A stretch of 64,000 nt of DNA. Source: Desulforamulus ruminis DSM 2154 (GTDB lineage: Bacteria; Bacillota; Desulfotomaculia; Desulfotomaculales; Desulfotomaculaceae). Every line of letters begins with the position of its first letter. Positions within the stretch are counted from its first letter, which is position 1. The stretch is from positions 2,182,120-2,246,119 of the forward strand of contig NC_015589.1 in NCBI RefSeq assembly GCF_000215085.1. Direction: 5' to 3'. Shown piece after piece: positions 18,493 to 26,891 of this stretch. Position numbers and translations under genes: made by a program. Below the pieces are notes generated by a model, which was not told where the DNA came from, did no database searches, and worked only from the letters and a program-made list of their open reading frames with translations.

Positions 18493-19905
18493 ATGAATCC
18501 AGTTTCTGAAATCACCATCCTGCGACGCAATATCTTTACCAAAGTAGCCCGCCGGGCTCTCAACAGGCCCTTGGATCAAGGACCCTCTAGCATTGACATG
18601 GCTGCTCTGGTAAAGGAACTGATTCCGGACGGTCCGGCCCGTTACCGCTGCTGCATTTACAAAGAGCGGGCCATTGTGGAAGAACGAATTCGTATTGTTA
18701 TCGGCGAAGCCAAAACGTCACCCATCACCATCATTTCAGAAGCCTGCAACGGCTGCTCTTTAAACAAATATATCGTAACCGACGCCTGCCAAAATTGCGT
18801 TGCCCATCCCTGCCGGAACAGTTGCCCCAAAAAGATTATTTCGGTCATTCAAAACAGAGCTTTTATTGATCAAAATTCCTGCGTTGAATGCGGAAAGTGT
18901 GCGAAAGCCTGTCCTTACAATGCCATTATTGAGATTACCCGTCCCTGTGAGCGGGCCTGTACCATCAAGGCCATCAAAGTGGATGATTCCCGCAAGGCGG
19001 TTTTGGATATGGATAAGTGCGTTTCCTGCGGTATGTGCGTCACCGTTTGTCCCTTCGGAGCTATCACGGACACTTCTCAAATGCTCAATGTCATTGATTC
19101 CCTTCGTAAACAGGAGCAGCCCCGGGTGGCCATTATCGCTCCGGCCATTGCCGGACAGTTTGGACCTAAGGTGACTCCCGGCCATATTAAATCCGCCCTG
19201 CTGCGTCTTGGTTTTGACAGGGTGGTGGAGGCTGCTCTGGGCGCCGATCAGGTAGCCAAAGAGGAAGCGGAAGAAATTAAAGCCCATTACGATGCCGGTT
19301 TAATGACTAATTCCTGTTGTCCCGCCTACGCCCGGGCCATCGTACAAAAAATGCCTGAACTAACCGGCAATCTTTCAGCTTGCCTGTCGCCCATGAAGGT
19401 GGTAGGTCAGTTGGTTAAAAAGCAATATGAAGATAAAGTCACCACAGTTTTTATCGGCCCCTGCATTGCCAAAAAAGCGGAGGCAGCGGACAGCCGGGAA
19501 ATTGATTGGGTATTAACCTTTGAGGAGCTGGCCGCCCTTCTGCAGGCCGCCGAGATCGACCCGGCCGCCCAATTGCCTGCGGATATGCAGGACGCCTCCC
19601 CTTATGGACGGCTGTTTGCCCGCTCCGGCGGGGTCAGCGCCGCCGTGCAGCGGCATCTATCGGGCATCCTTGTTGATATATCCCAGGTACAGGGTTTATC
19701 CCAGTGTTTGACCACCCTTAAGCTTTCAGCCAAAAAAACCGATGGCAATGGTTTTACCTTTATTGAAGGCATGGCCTGCGAAGGAGGCTGCATTGGAGGT
19801 CCCGGCACCATGGTCTCTCCCGCCGTGGCGGGCAGGGCCCTGGAAAAATATGCCGGACCGCTGGACACCGCCAAGGAAAGGGACGATTCACAAATTACCG
19901 CTTAA
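18493..19905 (+). CDS. Monomeric [FeFe] hydrogenase, group B type
   Basis: A 470-residue iron-sulfur enzyme. The N-terminal part carries a YRCCIYKERAI segment, a Cys-rich insertion (CNGCS, CQNC, CRNSCP) and two 4Fe-4S motifs (CVECGKCAKACP at 130-141; CVSCGMCVTVCP at 176-187). The H-cluster motifs follow: L1 NSCCPAY (C275/C276), L2 GPCIAKKAE (C324) and L3 MACEGGCIGG (C432, C436). All H-cluster ligands are present. L1 and L3 differ from group A (TSCCPGW, GGGQP), and the N-terminus matches the group B1/B3 family. A role in H2 evolution or sensing is inferred. Electron partners and HydEFG maturases are not adjacent. The ATG follows GGAGGGG. Confidence 0.88.
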   Translation: MNPVSEITILRRNIFTKVARRALNRPLDQGPSSIDMAALVKELIPDGPARYRCCIYKERAIVEERIRIVIGEAKTSPITIISEACNGCSLNKYIVTDACQNCVAHPCRNSCPKKIISVIQNRAFIDQNSCVECGKCAKACPYNAIIEITRPCERACTIKAIKVDDSRKAVLDMDKCVSCGMCVTVCPFGAITDTSQMLNVIDSLRKQEQPRVAIIAPAIAGQFGPKVTPGHIKSALLRLGFDRVVEAALGADQVAKEEAEEIKAHYDAGLMTNSCCPAYARAIVQKMPELTGNLSACLSPMKVVGQLVKKQYEDKVTTVFIGPCIAKKAEAADSREIDWVLTFEELAALLQAAEIDPAAQLPADMQDASPYGRLFARSGGVSAAVQRHLSGILVDISQVQGLSQCLTTLKLSAKKTDGNGFTFIEGMACEGGCIGGPGTMVSPAVAGRALEKYAGPLDTAKERDDSQITA

Positions 19906-19940
19906 CATGAAAGACGGCCTGAGGCCGTCTTTCATGTTAA
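19902..19940. terminator. Terminator hairpin after the hydrogenase gene
   Basis: A perfect 18-bp stem (19902-19919 with 19923-19940), 3-base loop, overlapping the stop codon. There is no strong T-run. It lies between convergent genes. Confidence 0.65.
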
Positions 19941-19987
19941 GCCGGGAATGATGCAGCCGGCCCCATGGCTTCTTGCCCTTCTACTCC

Positions 19988-20680
19988 TTAAATGTCGGAG
20001 GACGGCAGTCCGGCCACTCCGTTGACCGGGAGAGAAAAGACAATGGTCTTGGCATCGGTTTTAAGACCCATCTTCTCCGTAATTGTCTCCATAATTCCTT
20101 GACAAAGTTCCTGTTTGGCCAGTATAAAAATCATCTCTTTTTCCGGCTGGATGGATATGCCGAAAAACTTTTCGGCCTGCCTTAGGCCAACTCCCCTGGC
20201 GTGCACCACGGTTCCCCCGGAGGCTCCGGCAGATTTTGCCACGTCCATGACTTCATCCATATATCCCTGGCCTGTAACTGCGATGATTAAATTGTATTTG
20301 AAGGGCAGTTCCATCGATATTCCTCCCCGTTTCTGTGCTGCGCCCTGCAATCGCTTGCATGAGGCTGCGTCTGCAACACCGCTGATGGGTATACTAAAGG
20401 CAATCCCTTTACCGGGTTTACTCAGGTTCAGCTCATTCAGCTTTTCAAACATAAGCCTGGACGTTTCCAAGGGCATGGTACAGTACAATATATCTTTTTC
20501 TGTTTCACCCAAACCCAAATACACCAATATTTTTTTATCTGCGGTTCCTTTACCTAATGTAAGCAAATTAAAGGTTACACCATGGTCCACAAAGAGGCTG
20601 GCAATCTTTTCTCCCTTTCCCCTGTTAACAACGACCACCATGAGAACCATCGATGCAGTTTCAGACTTATCTGGGGGCAT
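19988..20680 (-). CDS. Duplicated PII-like (GlnB/GlnK-fold) regulatory protein
   Basis: A 230-residue protein built of two PII-like ferredoxin-fold halves. Half 1 (about 10-105) runs from MVLMVVVVNRGKGEKIASLF to GIAFSIPISGV. Half 2 (about 125-225) runs from YNLIIAVTGQGYMDEVMDV through GASGGTVVHARGVG to TIVFSLPVNGV. Half 2 keeps the T-loop-base GGTVVHARG pattern typical of PII-like proteins, and half 1 has lost it. The ATG at 20680 has AGGAGG 7 bases before it. It is just downstream of the DUF1538 membrane gene (140-bp gap), so it is presumably the soluble sensor of that membrane protein. The ligand is unknown. Confidence 0.75.
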   Translation of the reverse strand: MPPDKSETASMVLMVVVVNRGKGEKIASLFVDHGVTFNLLTLGKGTADKKILVYLGLGETEKDILYCTMPLETSRLMFEKLNELNLSKPGKGIAFSIPISGVADAASCKRLQGAAQKRGGISMELPFKYNLIIAVTGQGYMDEVMDVAKSAGASGGTVVHARGVGLRQAEKFFGISIQPEKEMIFILAKQELCQGIMETITEKMGLKTDAKTIVFSLPVNGVAGLPSSDI

Positions 20681-20820
20681 TGTGACTCCTCCTTTCGATC
20701 TGACCCACAGGCTTTCTTCAACCGCTGTCAATCACTTTTTCTGTCCTTGCCCGTTCGCCCTATACCGGGGGTTCAGTGATTTTCTTACCCACTTCTTTTT
20801 TAATCCCGGGCTCTATGATT

Positions 20821-22401
20821 TCATCTTGTTCGGTCCTCATCTGTACCCGCCGTTTCGGTTAAAAGGCCTTGGTCTTTTGCGCCTATTATATCATAGTCAT
20901 TTAATGAATCTTCCATGGAAAATTCCAATTCGGCCTCCAGCTCTTTATTGTGACGCAGTTTGATGTTATAAATCAACCCCAGGATTTGTATGGTTACCAA
21001 AGGCATCATGGCGGTCATGCCAATAATGCCAAAGGCGTCCGTCATAATGTTTCCACCAACGGCTTCACAAATTCCCACAGCGAAAGGAAGCAGAAAGGCA
21101 GCCGTCATGGTTCCCGCCGCGACCCCGCCGGAATCAAAAGCAATGGCCGTAAATATTTTAGGCGTGAAAAAAGTGAGTATTAAAGCGGCCAAGTAACCGG
21201 GAATCAGGAAATACCAGATACTAATGCCCGTCAATATACGAACCACCGACAAGATCAGGGCAACACTTACACCCATGGATAAGCCGTACATCATCATCTT
21301 CTTGGATATGGCGCCGCTGGTTATATCTTCAACCTGTTTATTAAGCACATGCACTGCGGGTTCCGCATATACAACAAAGAAGCCAATCACCGCGCTAAGG
21401 GGAATAAGCACCCAGTTATAGGATAAATCAGTGATCTCCCGGCCAAGGAAGGTTCCTGCGGGCATAAAACCGATATTTACACCGGTTAAGAAGATGGAAA
21501 GTCCAATCAGTGTATAAACAATCCCGATTACGATTCGTATTAGTTTTGTTTTGGATAGCTTTAAGCGTACCACCTGAAACAGCCCGAAGATTACTAAAAT
21601 TGGCAGTAGCACCGTTAAAACCTCTTGGAAAAACTGTAAAAAACCCAGGCCGTAGAGAGCAAGCAGTTCCTTAAAGCTGTTGACGTTCTCTGTGGTTTCA
21701 AAGGCATAACCGGAAGCCGATGAATCAAAGAACATGCCCATAATCAGTACAGCCAGAACCGGACCGATTGAGCACAGCGCACAAATGCCAAAACTGTCTT
21801 CCTCCGAGTTTTTTCCGCCTCTAACTGCTGAAATACCGACACCCAAGGCAAGAATAAAGGGAACTGTAATGGGTCCTGTGGTCACACCCCCGGAATCAAA
21901 GCCAATGGCTAAATAGTCCGGAGCCGCAAAGGCCGCAACAGCAAATACCAAAATATAAGATATGATAAACATCCGGGAAAGGGAAAGCTGAAAAATGATC
22001 CGTAAAAGCGCAAGCATCAAAAAGAGGCCTACACCAAATGCCACGGAAGCTACCAAAACAAAATCGGGAACGGCCGGAACCTGCTTGGTCAGGACTTGCA
22101 AATCCGGTTCAGCGATGGTAACCACCACGCCAAGAATAAAACCGCTGAGAATAATCAGCCAAAGTTTCCGTGATTTCGTTAATTCGGAACCAATAGCTTC
22201 GCCAATGGGCATCATGGCCATATCCGCTCCCAAGGTAAAGATACTCATACCGGCAATCAGTAAAATGGTGCCGGTTATAAACAGCATTAAAGTTCCAAAG
22301 GGCATGGGGGATATGGTAAAGTGCAAAACAAATACAATAAAGCTAATCGGTAAAACCGATTGAGCGGATTCTTTTAATTTGTTGAATAATTCTCTTGACA
22401 T
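20821..22401 (-). CDS. DUF1538 family membrane protein (tandem duplicated)
   Basis: About 526 residues with 12-14 membrane helices formed by two homologous halves. Each half has LLIAGMSIFTLG or IGLSIFLTGVNIG followed by MMPIG or MPAG, an AEPDLQVL or AEPAVHVL segment, a glycine-rich FDSGGV(T/A)(T/A)G re-entrant motif, and an FGI-plus-helix end. This is the DUF1538 domain twice, suggesting an inverted or tandem pore or carrier. Function is not established in the family. GAGG lies 9 bases before the ATG at 22401. Adjacent PII-like and CBS proteins suggest ligand-gated control. Confidence 0.8.
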   Translation of the reverse strand: MSRELFNKLKESAQSVLPISFIVFVLHFTISPMPFGTLMLFITGTILLIAGMSIFTLGADMAMMPIGEAIGSELTKSRKLWLIILSGFILGVVVTIAEPDLQVLTKQVPAVPDFVLVASVAFGVGLFLMLALLRIIFQLSLSRMFIISYILVFAVAAFAAPDYLAIGFDSGGVTTGPITVPFILALGVGISAVRGGKNSEEDSFGICALCSIGPVLAVLIMGMFFDSSASGYAFETTENVNSFKELLALYGLGFLQFFQEVLTVLLPILVIFGLFQVVRLKLSKTKLIRIVIGIVYTLIGLSIFLTGVNIGFMPAGTFLGREITDLSYNWVLIPLSAVIGFFVVYAEPAVHVLNKQVEDITSGAISKKMMMYGLSMGVSVALILSVVRILTGISIWYFLIPGYLAALILTFFTPKIFTAIAFDSGGVAAGTMTAAFLLPFAVGICEAVGGNIMTDAFGIIGMTAMMPLVTIQILGLIYNIKLRHNKELEAELEFSMEDSLNDYDIIGAKDQGLLTETAGTDEDRTR

Positions 22402-22796
22402 TCGCAACTTCCTCTCATATATCAAGCTTTAATCCAATTGCCTGGTATCCTGTTGGACAAGCAGTACAGCACGCAGTTTACTGAGAATCAAGAGAGGGGA
22501 TAAGAAACACACCACCCAATTTAAAATTGATATTATAAAAAAGTGAAAATCCAAATATCCCTATTCGAATTGCGCCGAACTAGAAGGGCGAGGAGGCTCC
22601 ATCGTGGATACGAAGTAAAGGTTCTTCGATAGGACGCTTACTTTTCTAAGGGATGGGACCGCACCTAAAACGGTGAAATCCCTGATAATGACCTGCCAAG
22701 AACAGCCGGAGGCTTTTTACAACCTCCGGCATCGTCGTCTTTTAAAACACTTAAAATTCTTTTTAGTCTACTGATTGGGAACATTATAATTGCTTA
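22402..22796. other. Intergenic region with candidate structured RNA (about 22577-22730)
   Basis: The spacer between the CBS gene and the DUF1538 gene contains a G-rich segment that folds well on either strand: GGAG/CTCC and TCCA/TGGA mini-hairpins (22592-22607), GGGAT/ATCCC (about 22650-22682), and a perfect GCCGGAGG/CCTCCGGC hairpin (22705-22730). A TATAAT-like -10 on the minus strand near 22533-22538 could serve the DUF1538 gene. No known riboswitch consensus fits fully. Confidence 0.35.
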
Positions 22797-23237
22797 TTAG
22801 TAAATGTGCTTTAGCACCTCAAAAATATTTAAGTCCCCAATCACCTTTCGATCATCATTAATTACCGGTAGTTGACTTAATTTATAATCAGCCATTAGTT
22901 TCAAGGCTTCCTCTAATGAAGTTTCTTTTTTTACATAGATACCTAGGGCATGCTTCATAATGTCCTTTGCCGACCCGAAAATCGAATATTTAAAAAGTGT
23001 TTCAGTGATTTTAATATTTTGCGGAGTATATCCTAAACGAAGCATAATGCTGTCTAAAACAATCTGCAGTGTTATGATCCCCGTTAATCGCTCATCATCA
23101 TCAACAACATAAATTGAATGCATAAAAGGAGATCCTTTTTGTATTAGGGTATCAATGACTTCTTGATTGGTTGCGTTTTGGTTGATTAAGTTGGGAGTGG
23201 TATCTAAAATTCTATAAACACATCCTACTGTCATCAT
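22797..23237 (-). CDS. CBS-pair domain protein
   Basis: A 146-residue protein made of one CBS pair. CBS1 is about 12-70 (ATNQEVIDTLIQKGSPFMHSI, then VVDDDERLTGIITLQIVLDS). CBS2 is about 90-146 (VKKETSLEEALKLMADYKL, then LPVINDDRKVIGDLNIFEVL). CBS pairs bind adenosine nucleotides or c-di-AMP and regulate partner proteins. The ATG follows GGTGA. The gene sits between the remains of one DUF1538 gene and an intact one, suggesting it regulates that transporter type. Confidence 0.8.
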   Translation of the reverse strand: MMTVGCVYRILDTTPNLINQNATNQEVIDTLIQKGSPFMHSIYVVDDDERLTGIITLQIVLDSIMLRLGYTPQNIKITETLFKYSIFGSAKDIMKHALGIYVKKETSLEEALKLMADYKLSQLPVINDDRKVIGDLNIFEVLKHIY

Positions 23238-23289
23238 TTTTGCATCACCGCCCTTTTAAGGATTCTTAGGCAGACAATCCCTACCACTT

Positions 23290-23517
23290 TTTACACTCCA
23301 AGTGATAAAAGAATCCCGTTGGGGTAGTTCGGAACCGATTATTTCTCCTAAGGGTAACATCACAGCCGTTACTCCTAGGAGGAATAACCCGAGACCGATT
23401 TTCATCATTGCCAGACATCGGATCAATGAAACCTGATAAAAAAATACAGGCTGCTACCACAACAAGGACCATCCTCGGTAAGATTGCCTGTAAAACCTAT
23501 TCAGCTAGTGTTTTTAC
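23290..23517 (-). pseudogene. Decayed DUF1538 gene fragment
   Basis: Minus-strand translation gives VLQAILPRMVLVVVAA then CIFLSGFIDPM in one frame, and MKIGLGLFLLGVTAVMLPLG then EIIGSELPQRDSF in another. These match, in order, the N-terminal segments of the intact DUF1538 protein (AQSVLPISFIVFVL and LLIAGMSIFTLG with MMPIGEAIGSEL). There is an in-frame stop near the start, an internal deletion with a frameshift, and the rest of the gene is missing. A perfect AAAGGAGGT ribosome site remains at 23522-23530. Confidence 0.7.
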
Positions 23518-23530
23518 TTATACCTCCTTT

Positions 23531-23912
23531 ACTAACCAACGGATCATTTCCTGTTGGTTCTTTTTAAATCCGGGATTTTCCCGGTACCACGAAGTCCTCC
23601 CCCTTTCTTGGAACAATTTTCTATCTTTAAGGCTTTTACTATGATGCTAAAAAATATAGATTATATAATTATATTCTAATTTTACCACTAATCCGCCCAT
23701 ATAACAACTTTAAATTTGCATTAAGTTGTTTGTAAATAATATCCATACCCTTTAAAAATCCGGCCATAAGACCTGCGAAAGGGTTCTCGTGGTCTATTGT
23801 ATACAGCAACCGCCAAAAGCGTCCCTGTACTTTTTCCTTGGTTTGCGTTGAGACAGCATTAAAATATAAAAGAGAACAAAAGAAGTTTTCCTCTGTTAAA
23901 ACAACATGCCAA
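23531..23912. other. Intergenic region, no gene seen
   Basis: A/T-rich spacer between the DUF1538 remnant and the P-type ATPase terminator. I see no convincing reading frame, RNA gene or repeat. It must carry the original promoter of the decayed gene. Confidence 0.4.
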
Positions 23913-23943
23913 AAGCCCGCATCCGTTCGATGGATGCGGGCTT
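23913..23943 (-). terminator. Terminator of the first P-type ATPase gene
   Basis: A perfect 12-bp GC-rich stem (23913-23924 with 23932-23943), 7-base loop, followed on the minus strand by TTTT. It lies 24 bases past the stop codon. Confidence 0.8.
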
Positions 23944-23966
23944 GGGCTATAGTACGCTTTTACTTT

Positions 23967-26585
23967 CTATAGGCTGGGGCAGGCTACAGTGGATTGCTTT
24001 GGCCGGACAGTCGTCTCAGTATAGGGATCTCCCACCTTCATCAACCTCATACCGTTGGCAATTACCAGCAGGGCGGTGCCGGTATCCGCAAAAACCGCCA
24101 TCCACAAATTGGCCATTCCCAGGAAAGTGGCCACCAGGAAGACAGCCTTTACCAGCAGGGAGAAGCCGATGTTTTGTTTAATAATGCTCAGAGCCCGGCG
24201 GCTCAAGTGCATGGCATAGGGTAATTTGGTCAGGTCGTCCGCCATGAGTACAATGTCTGCGGTTTCCAGGGCGGTATCCGTACCGGCTCCGCCCATGGCA
24301 ATGCCCACAGTGGCAGTGGCCAAAGCCGGCGCGTCATTGACTCCGTCTCCAACCATGGCTACCTTACCGCTCTCCTTCTGCAATTGTTGAATGGCTGTCA
24401 GCTTATGCTCAGGAAGCAATTCGGCTCGAAAATCGTCAATGCCCAGTTCCCCGGCAATCACCCGGGCGGTTCCGGCATTATCCCCGGTTAGCATCACCAA
24501 TTTGGCAATGCCCGCCCGGTACATTCCCGCCACTGCGGCCCGGCTGCTCTCCCTGATTTTATCCGCCACCGCAATAAGACCCAAAGCCTCTTGGCCGCTG
24601 CCCAAAATCATTACGGTCTGACCCTGTTGCTGCAATGCCGTAATCTGTTCTTGCAGATAGTTTAGGGATACCTTTATCTCTTCAAATAACCGGCTGTTGC
24701 CGATGTAGTACTGTTCACCCTTTAACCGCAATGCGGCGCCCTTGCCGGTGAAGGATTGAAAATCCGTGCCTTCCGGCACCGGGATGTTCTCTTGCCGGGC
24801 ATATCTTAAAATGGCTTCCGCCAGCGGGTGCTGGGAGCGGTTTTCAATAGCCGCGGCAATTTCCATTACCTGTTGAGAGTCAAAGCTGCCAACAGGAATG
24901 ACGGCGTTCACTTCCGGCCTGCCGTCGGTCAGTGTACCGGTCTTGTCAAAGGCAATTACTTTTAAAGCTCCGGCCTCTTCCAGATAGGCCCCGCCTTTGA
25001 TTAACACGCCTTTTTTGGCGGCGCTGCCAATGGCGGCTACAATGGACACCGGGGTGGAAATCACCAGGGCGCAGGGGCAGGAAACCACCAGCAGAATCAG
25101 CGCCCGCTCAAACCAAGGCTGAAACGGTTGTCCGAAAAGAAGCCAGGGCAGCAAGGCCACCAGGACGGCAGTGACAATCACCGCCGGTGTGTAGTATCCG
25201 GCAAACACATCCACAAACTGCTGGGACGGCGCCTTCTGGGCCTGGGCCTCTTCCACCAGATTAATGATTTTAGCCAGAGTGGTGTCTTTTACCAATTTGG
25301 TGACTTTAACTTCTATGGACCCCTGACCGTTGATGGTACCGGCATAAACCTCATGGCCAACAGTTTTCTCCACCGGCATGGACTCCCCGGTGATGGAGGA
25401 TTGATTTACATCGGTTCGTCCTGCCAGCACTTCACCGTCCATAGGGATGCGCTCACCGGGTTTCACAATGATGATGTCCCCCACCACCAATTCCTCCACC
25501 GGCAGGTGTACCTCTTGACCGTTGCGCCGTGCCAAAGCCTCTTTGGGGGAGAGATCCATCAGCGCCCGGATGGAGTTGCGGGTTTTATCCATGGTATAAG
25601 CCTGCAGAGTATTGCCCAGGGCAAACAGGAATACCACCGTGGCTCCTTCCGCCCATTCCCCGATGGCTGCCGCGCCGATGGCCGCCACCATCATCAGGAA
25701 ATTCATATCCAAGGACAATGACTTGAGGGAATACAAACCGCTCCTGGCTGTGTAAAACCCTCCGCTGATCATAGCGGCAAGATAAACCGCCGTTACCATG
25801 AAATCCGGCATGTTAAGATAAGAAAGGATAAAGCCTGCCCCAACCAATAAGCCCGACAGAACCGTTAGAATCATCTTGATCTCTGCGAAGAAACTTTTCG
25901 TCACCGGCTTCCTTTCTTCGTTAGCCAACCGGCCTTGAAAACCGGCATTCTCGATGGCCTTCAAAATGGTTTCTGTCGAGGCTGTGTGCTTCGCTGTCAA
26001 TTTTCCTGCCCCAAAGTTAATTTTTGCTTCCGTCACACCGCTTAATACCTGGAGCTTTTTTTCCAGCTTGGCGGCGCAATCGGCGCAGTCCATCCCGCTT
26101 ATCCGGAAAACCGTGGTTTTTTGTCCTCCCTCTAAGTGAGCCTGGTAGCCGGCGGCCTTCACGGCCTCCAAGATGGATGACAGAGCCGAGGTGTGGCTGA
26201 CGGTCATTTTACCCGCTCCGAAGTTAATACTGGCTTCTGTCACACCGGGCAGGGCCTTGATTCTTTTCTCCAATTTAGCGGCGCAATCGGCACAGTCCAG
26301 GCCGCTTATGCGGAACCGGCTCTTTTGCCCCTGCTGTCTTTGCTCCAAAAGGGCCTCCGGTTTTTGGGGCATGCTATGGGACTCTCTGGTCAGGGCCGTA
26401 CTATAATCTATCTTCCCTAATGTAACACCGGATAAAGGATTTCGCTTTTTATCAGGCAGTACTCCCTCGCCGGAATGGGCCATCTGCGCATCCTTTACCT
26501 CCGCATTTTCTTCTGCGGTATGGGAGCAATTGCCGCAGCCACATCCGCCGTGCGTTTTTTGATTATGGTTATGGATTCCTTGCAC
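23967..26585 (-). CDS. cadA: Heavy-metal P1B-type ATPase (CadA/ZntA type), first copy
   Basis: About 872 residues. A His/Cys-rich N-tail (HNHNQKTHGGCGCGNCSH) is followed by two very similar heavy-metal-associated domains (each with G-L/M-DCADCAAKLEK, about residues 92-155 and 165-228). Then come the membrane helices and P-type core: the TGES actuator motif, SCPCALVIS in helix 6, DKTGTLTDGRP phosphorylation site, HP in SQHPLAEA, and GDGVNDAPAL. This pattern fits Zn2+/Cd2+/Pb2+ efflux. Near-identity of the two metal domains suggests recent internal duplication. Start: AGGAGG ends 7 bases before a GTG at 26585; an ATG at 26591 and one at 26606 are alternatives with poorer spacing. Confidence 0.9.
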   Translation of the reverse strand: MQGIHNHNQKTHGGCGCGNCSHTAEENAEVKDAQMAHSGEGVLPDKKRNPLSGVTLGKIDYSTALTRESHSMPQKPEALLEQRQQGQKSRFRISGLDCADCAAKLEKRIKALPGVTEASINFGAGKMTVSHTSALSSILEAVKAAGYQAHLEGGQKTTVFRISGMDCADCAAKLEKKLQVLSGVTEAKINFGAGKLTAKHTASTETILKAIENAGFQGRLANEERKPVTKSFFAEIKMILTVLSGLLVGAGFILSYLNMPDFMVTAVYLAAMISGGFYTARSGLYSLKSLSLDMNFLMMVAAIGAAAIGEWAEGATVVFLFALGNTLQAYTMDKTRNSIRALMDLSPKEALARRNGQEVHLPVEELVVGDIIIVKPGERIPMDGEVLAGRTDVNQSSITGESMPVEKTVGHEVYAGTINGQGSIEVKVTKLVKDTTLAKIINLVEEAQAQKAPSQQFVDVFAGYYTPAVIVTAVLVALLPWLLFGQPFQPWFERALILLVVSCPCALVISTPVSIVAAIGSAAKKGVLIKGGAYLEEAGALKVIAFDKTGTLTDGRPEVNAVIPVGSFDSQQVMEIAAAIENRSQHPLAEAILRYARQENIPVPEGTDFQSFTGKGAALRLKGEQYYIGNSRLFEEIKVSLNYLQEQITALQQQGQTVMILGSGQEALGLIAVADKIRESSRAAVAGMYRAGIAKLVMLTGDNAGTARVIAGELGIDDFRAELLPEHKLTAIQQLQKESGKVAMVGDGVNDAPALATATVGIAMGGAGTDTALETADIVLMADDLTKLPYAMHLSRRALSIIKQNIGFSLLVKAVFLVATFLGMANLWMAVFADTGTALLVIANGMRLMKVGDPYTETTVRPKQSTVACPSL

Positions 26586-26740
26586 AGTCATCCCTCCTCT
26601 AACCATTATTGAGAAACTTTCTTAATCAAACATTCAAACAATCACTTTAATATTATAATATTACGGAAGTTACTTTTTGTCACCTGTTTTTTGTAATGGA
26701 TCATTAAATTTTATTTTATCCCCATAAAACATTAAGGGAC

Positions 26741-26777
26741 TCTTGCAAAACGAACACAACTCCGTTCTTTTGCAAGA
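26741..26777. terminator. Hairpin between the two P-type ATPase genes
   Basis: TCTTGCAAAA (26741-26750) pairs with TTTTGCAAGA (26768-26777), with additional GAAC/GTTC pairing inside and T-rich DNA beyond. It lies downstream of the second ATPase gene and upstream of the first. Confidence 0.5.
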
Positions 26778-26800
26778 ATCCTTCTTTTCTAAAAAATAAA

Positions 26801-26881
26801 AAAATAAACACGGATTATACGGATTTTTTTAATCTTTAAAAATCCGTATAATCCGTTCAATTCGTGTTCTATTCCCATTCG
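26801..26881. repeat. Interspersed palindromic repeat, family 1, copy 2
   Basis: An inverted repeat with arms AACACGGATTATACGGAT and ATCCGTATAATCCG, then a TTCGTGTTCTATTCC end. It is the same family as the copies at 6208 and 62878 but lacks their conserved ATTAGTCCG tail. It lies directly downstream of the second cadA-type gene. Confidence 0.65.
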
Positions 26882-26891
26882 CTATTTATTA

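Noticed and set aside
20115-20963. Long plus-strand reading frame (282 codons) antisense to the PII-like and DUF1538 genes
   Set aside because: It spans two well-supported minus-strand genes with good ribosome sites and domain matches; its translation is low-complexity and shows no family features.
22650-22700. Fluoride (crcB) riboswitch resemblance in the DUF1538 spacer
   Set aside because: The essential P1 pairing of GGxG with CxCC is missing, and no fluoride-related gene follows on that strand.
25128-25721. Plus-strand frame (197 codons) inside the first P-type ATPase gene
   Set aside because: It lies wholly opposite conserved P-type ATPase sequence; His/Gln-rich shadow translation with no ribosome site.
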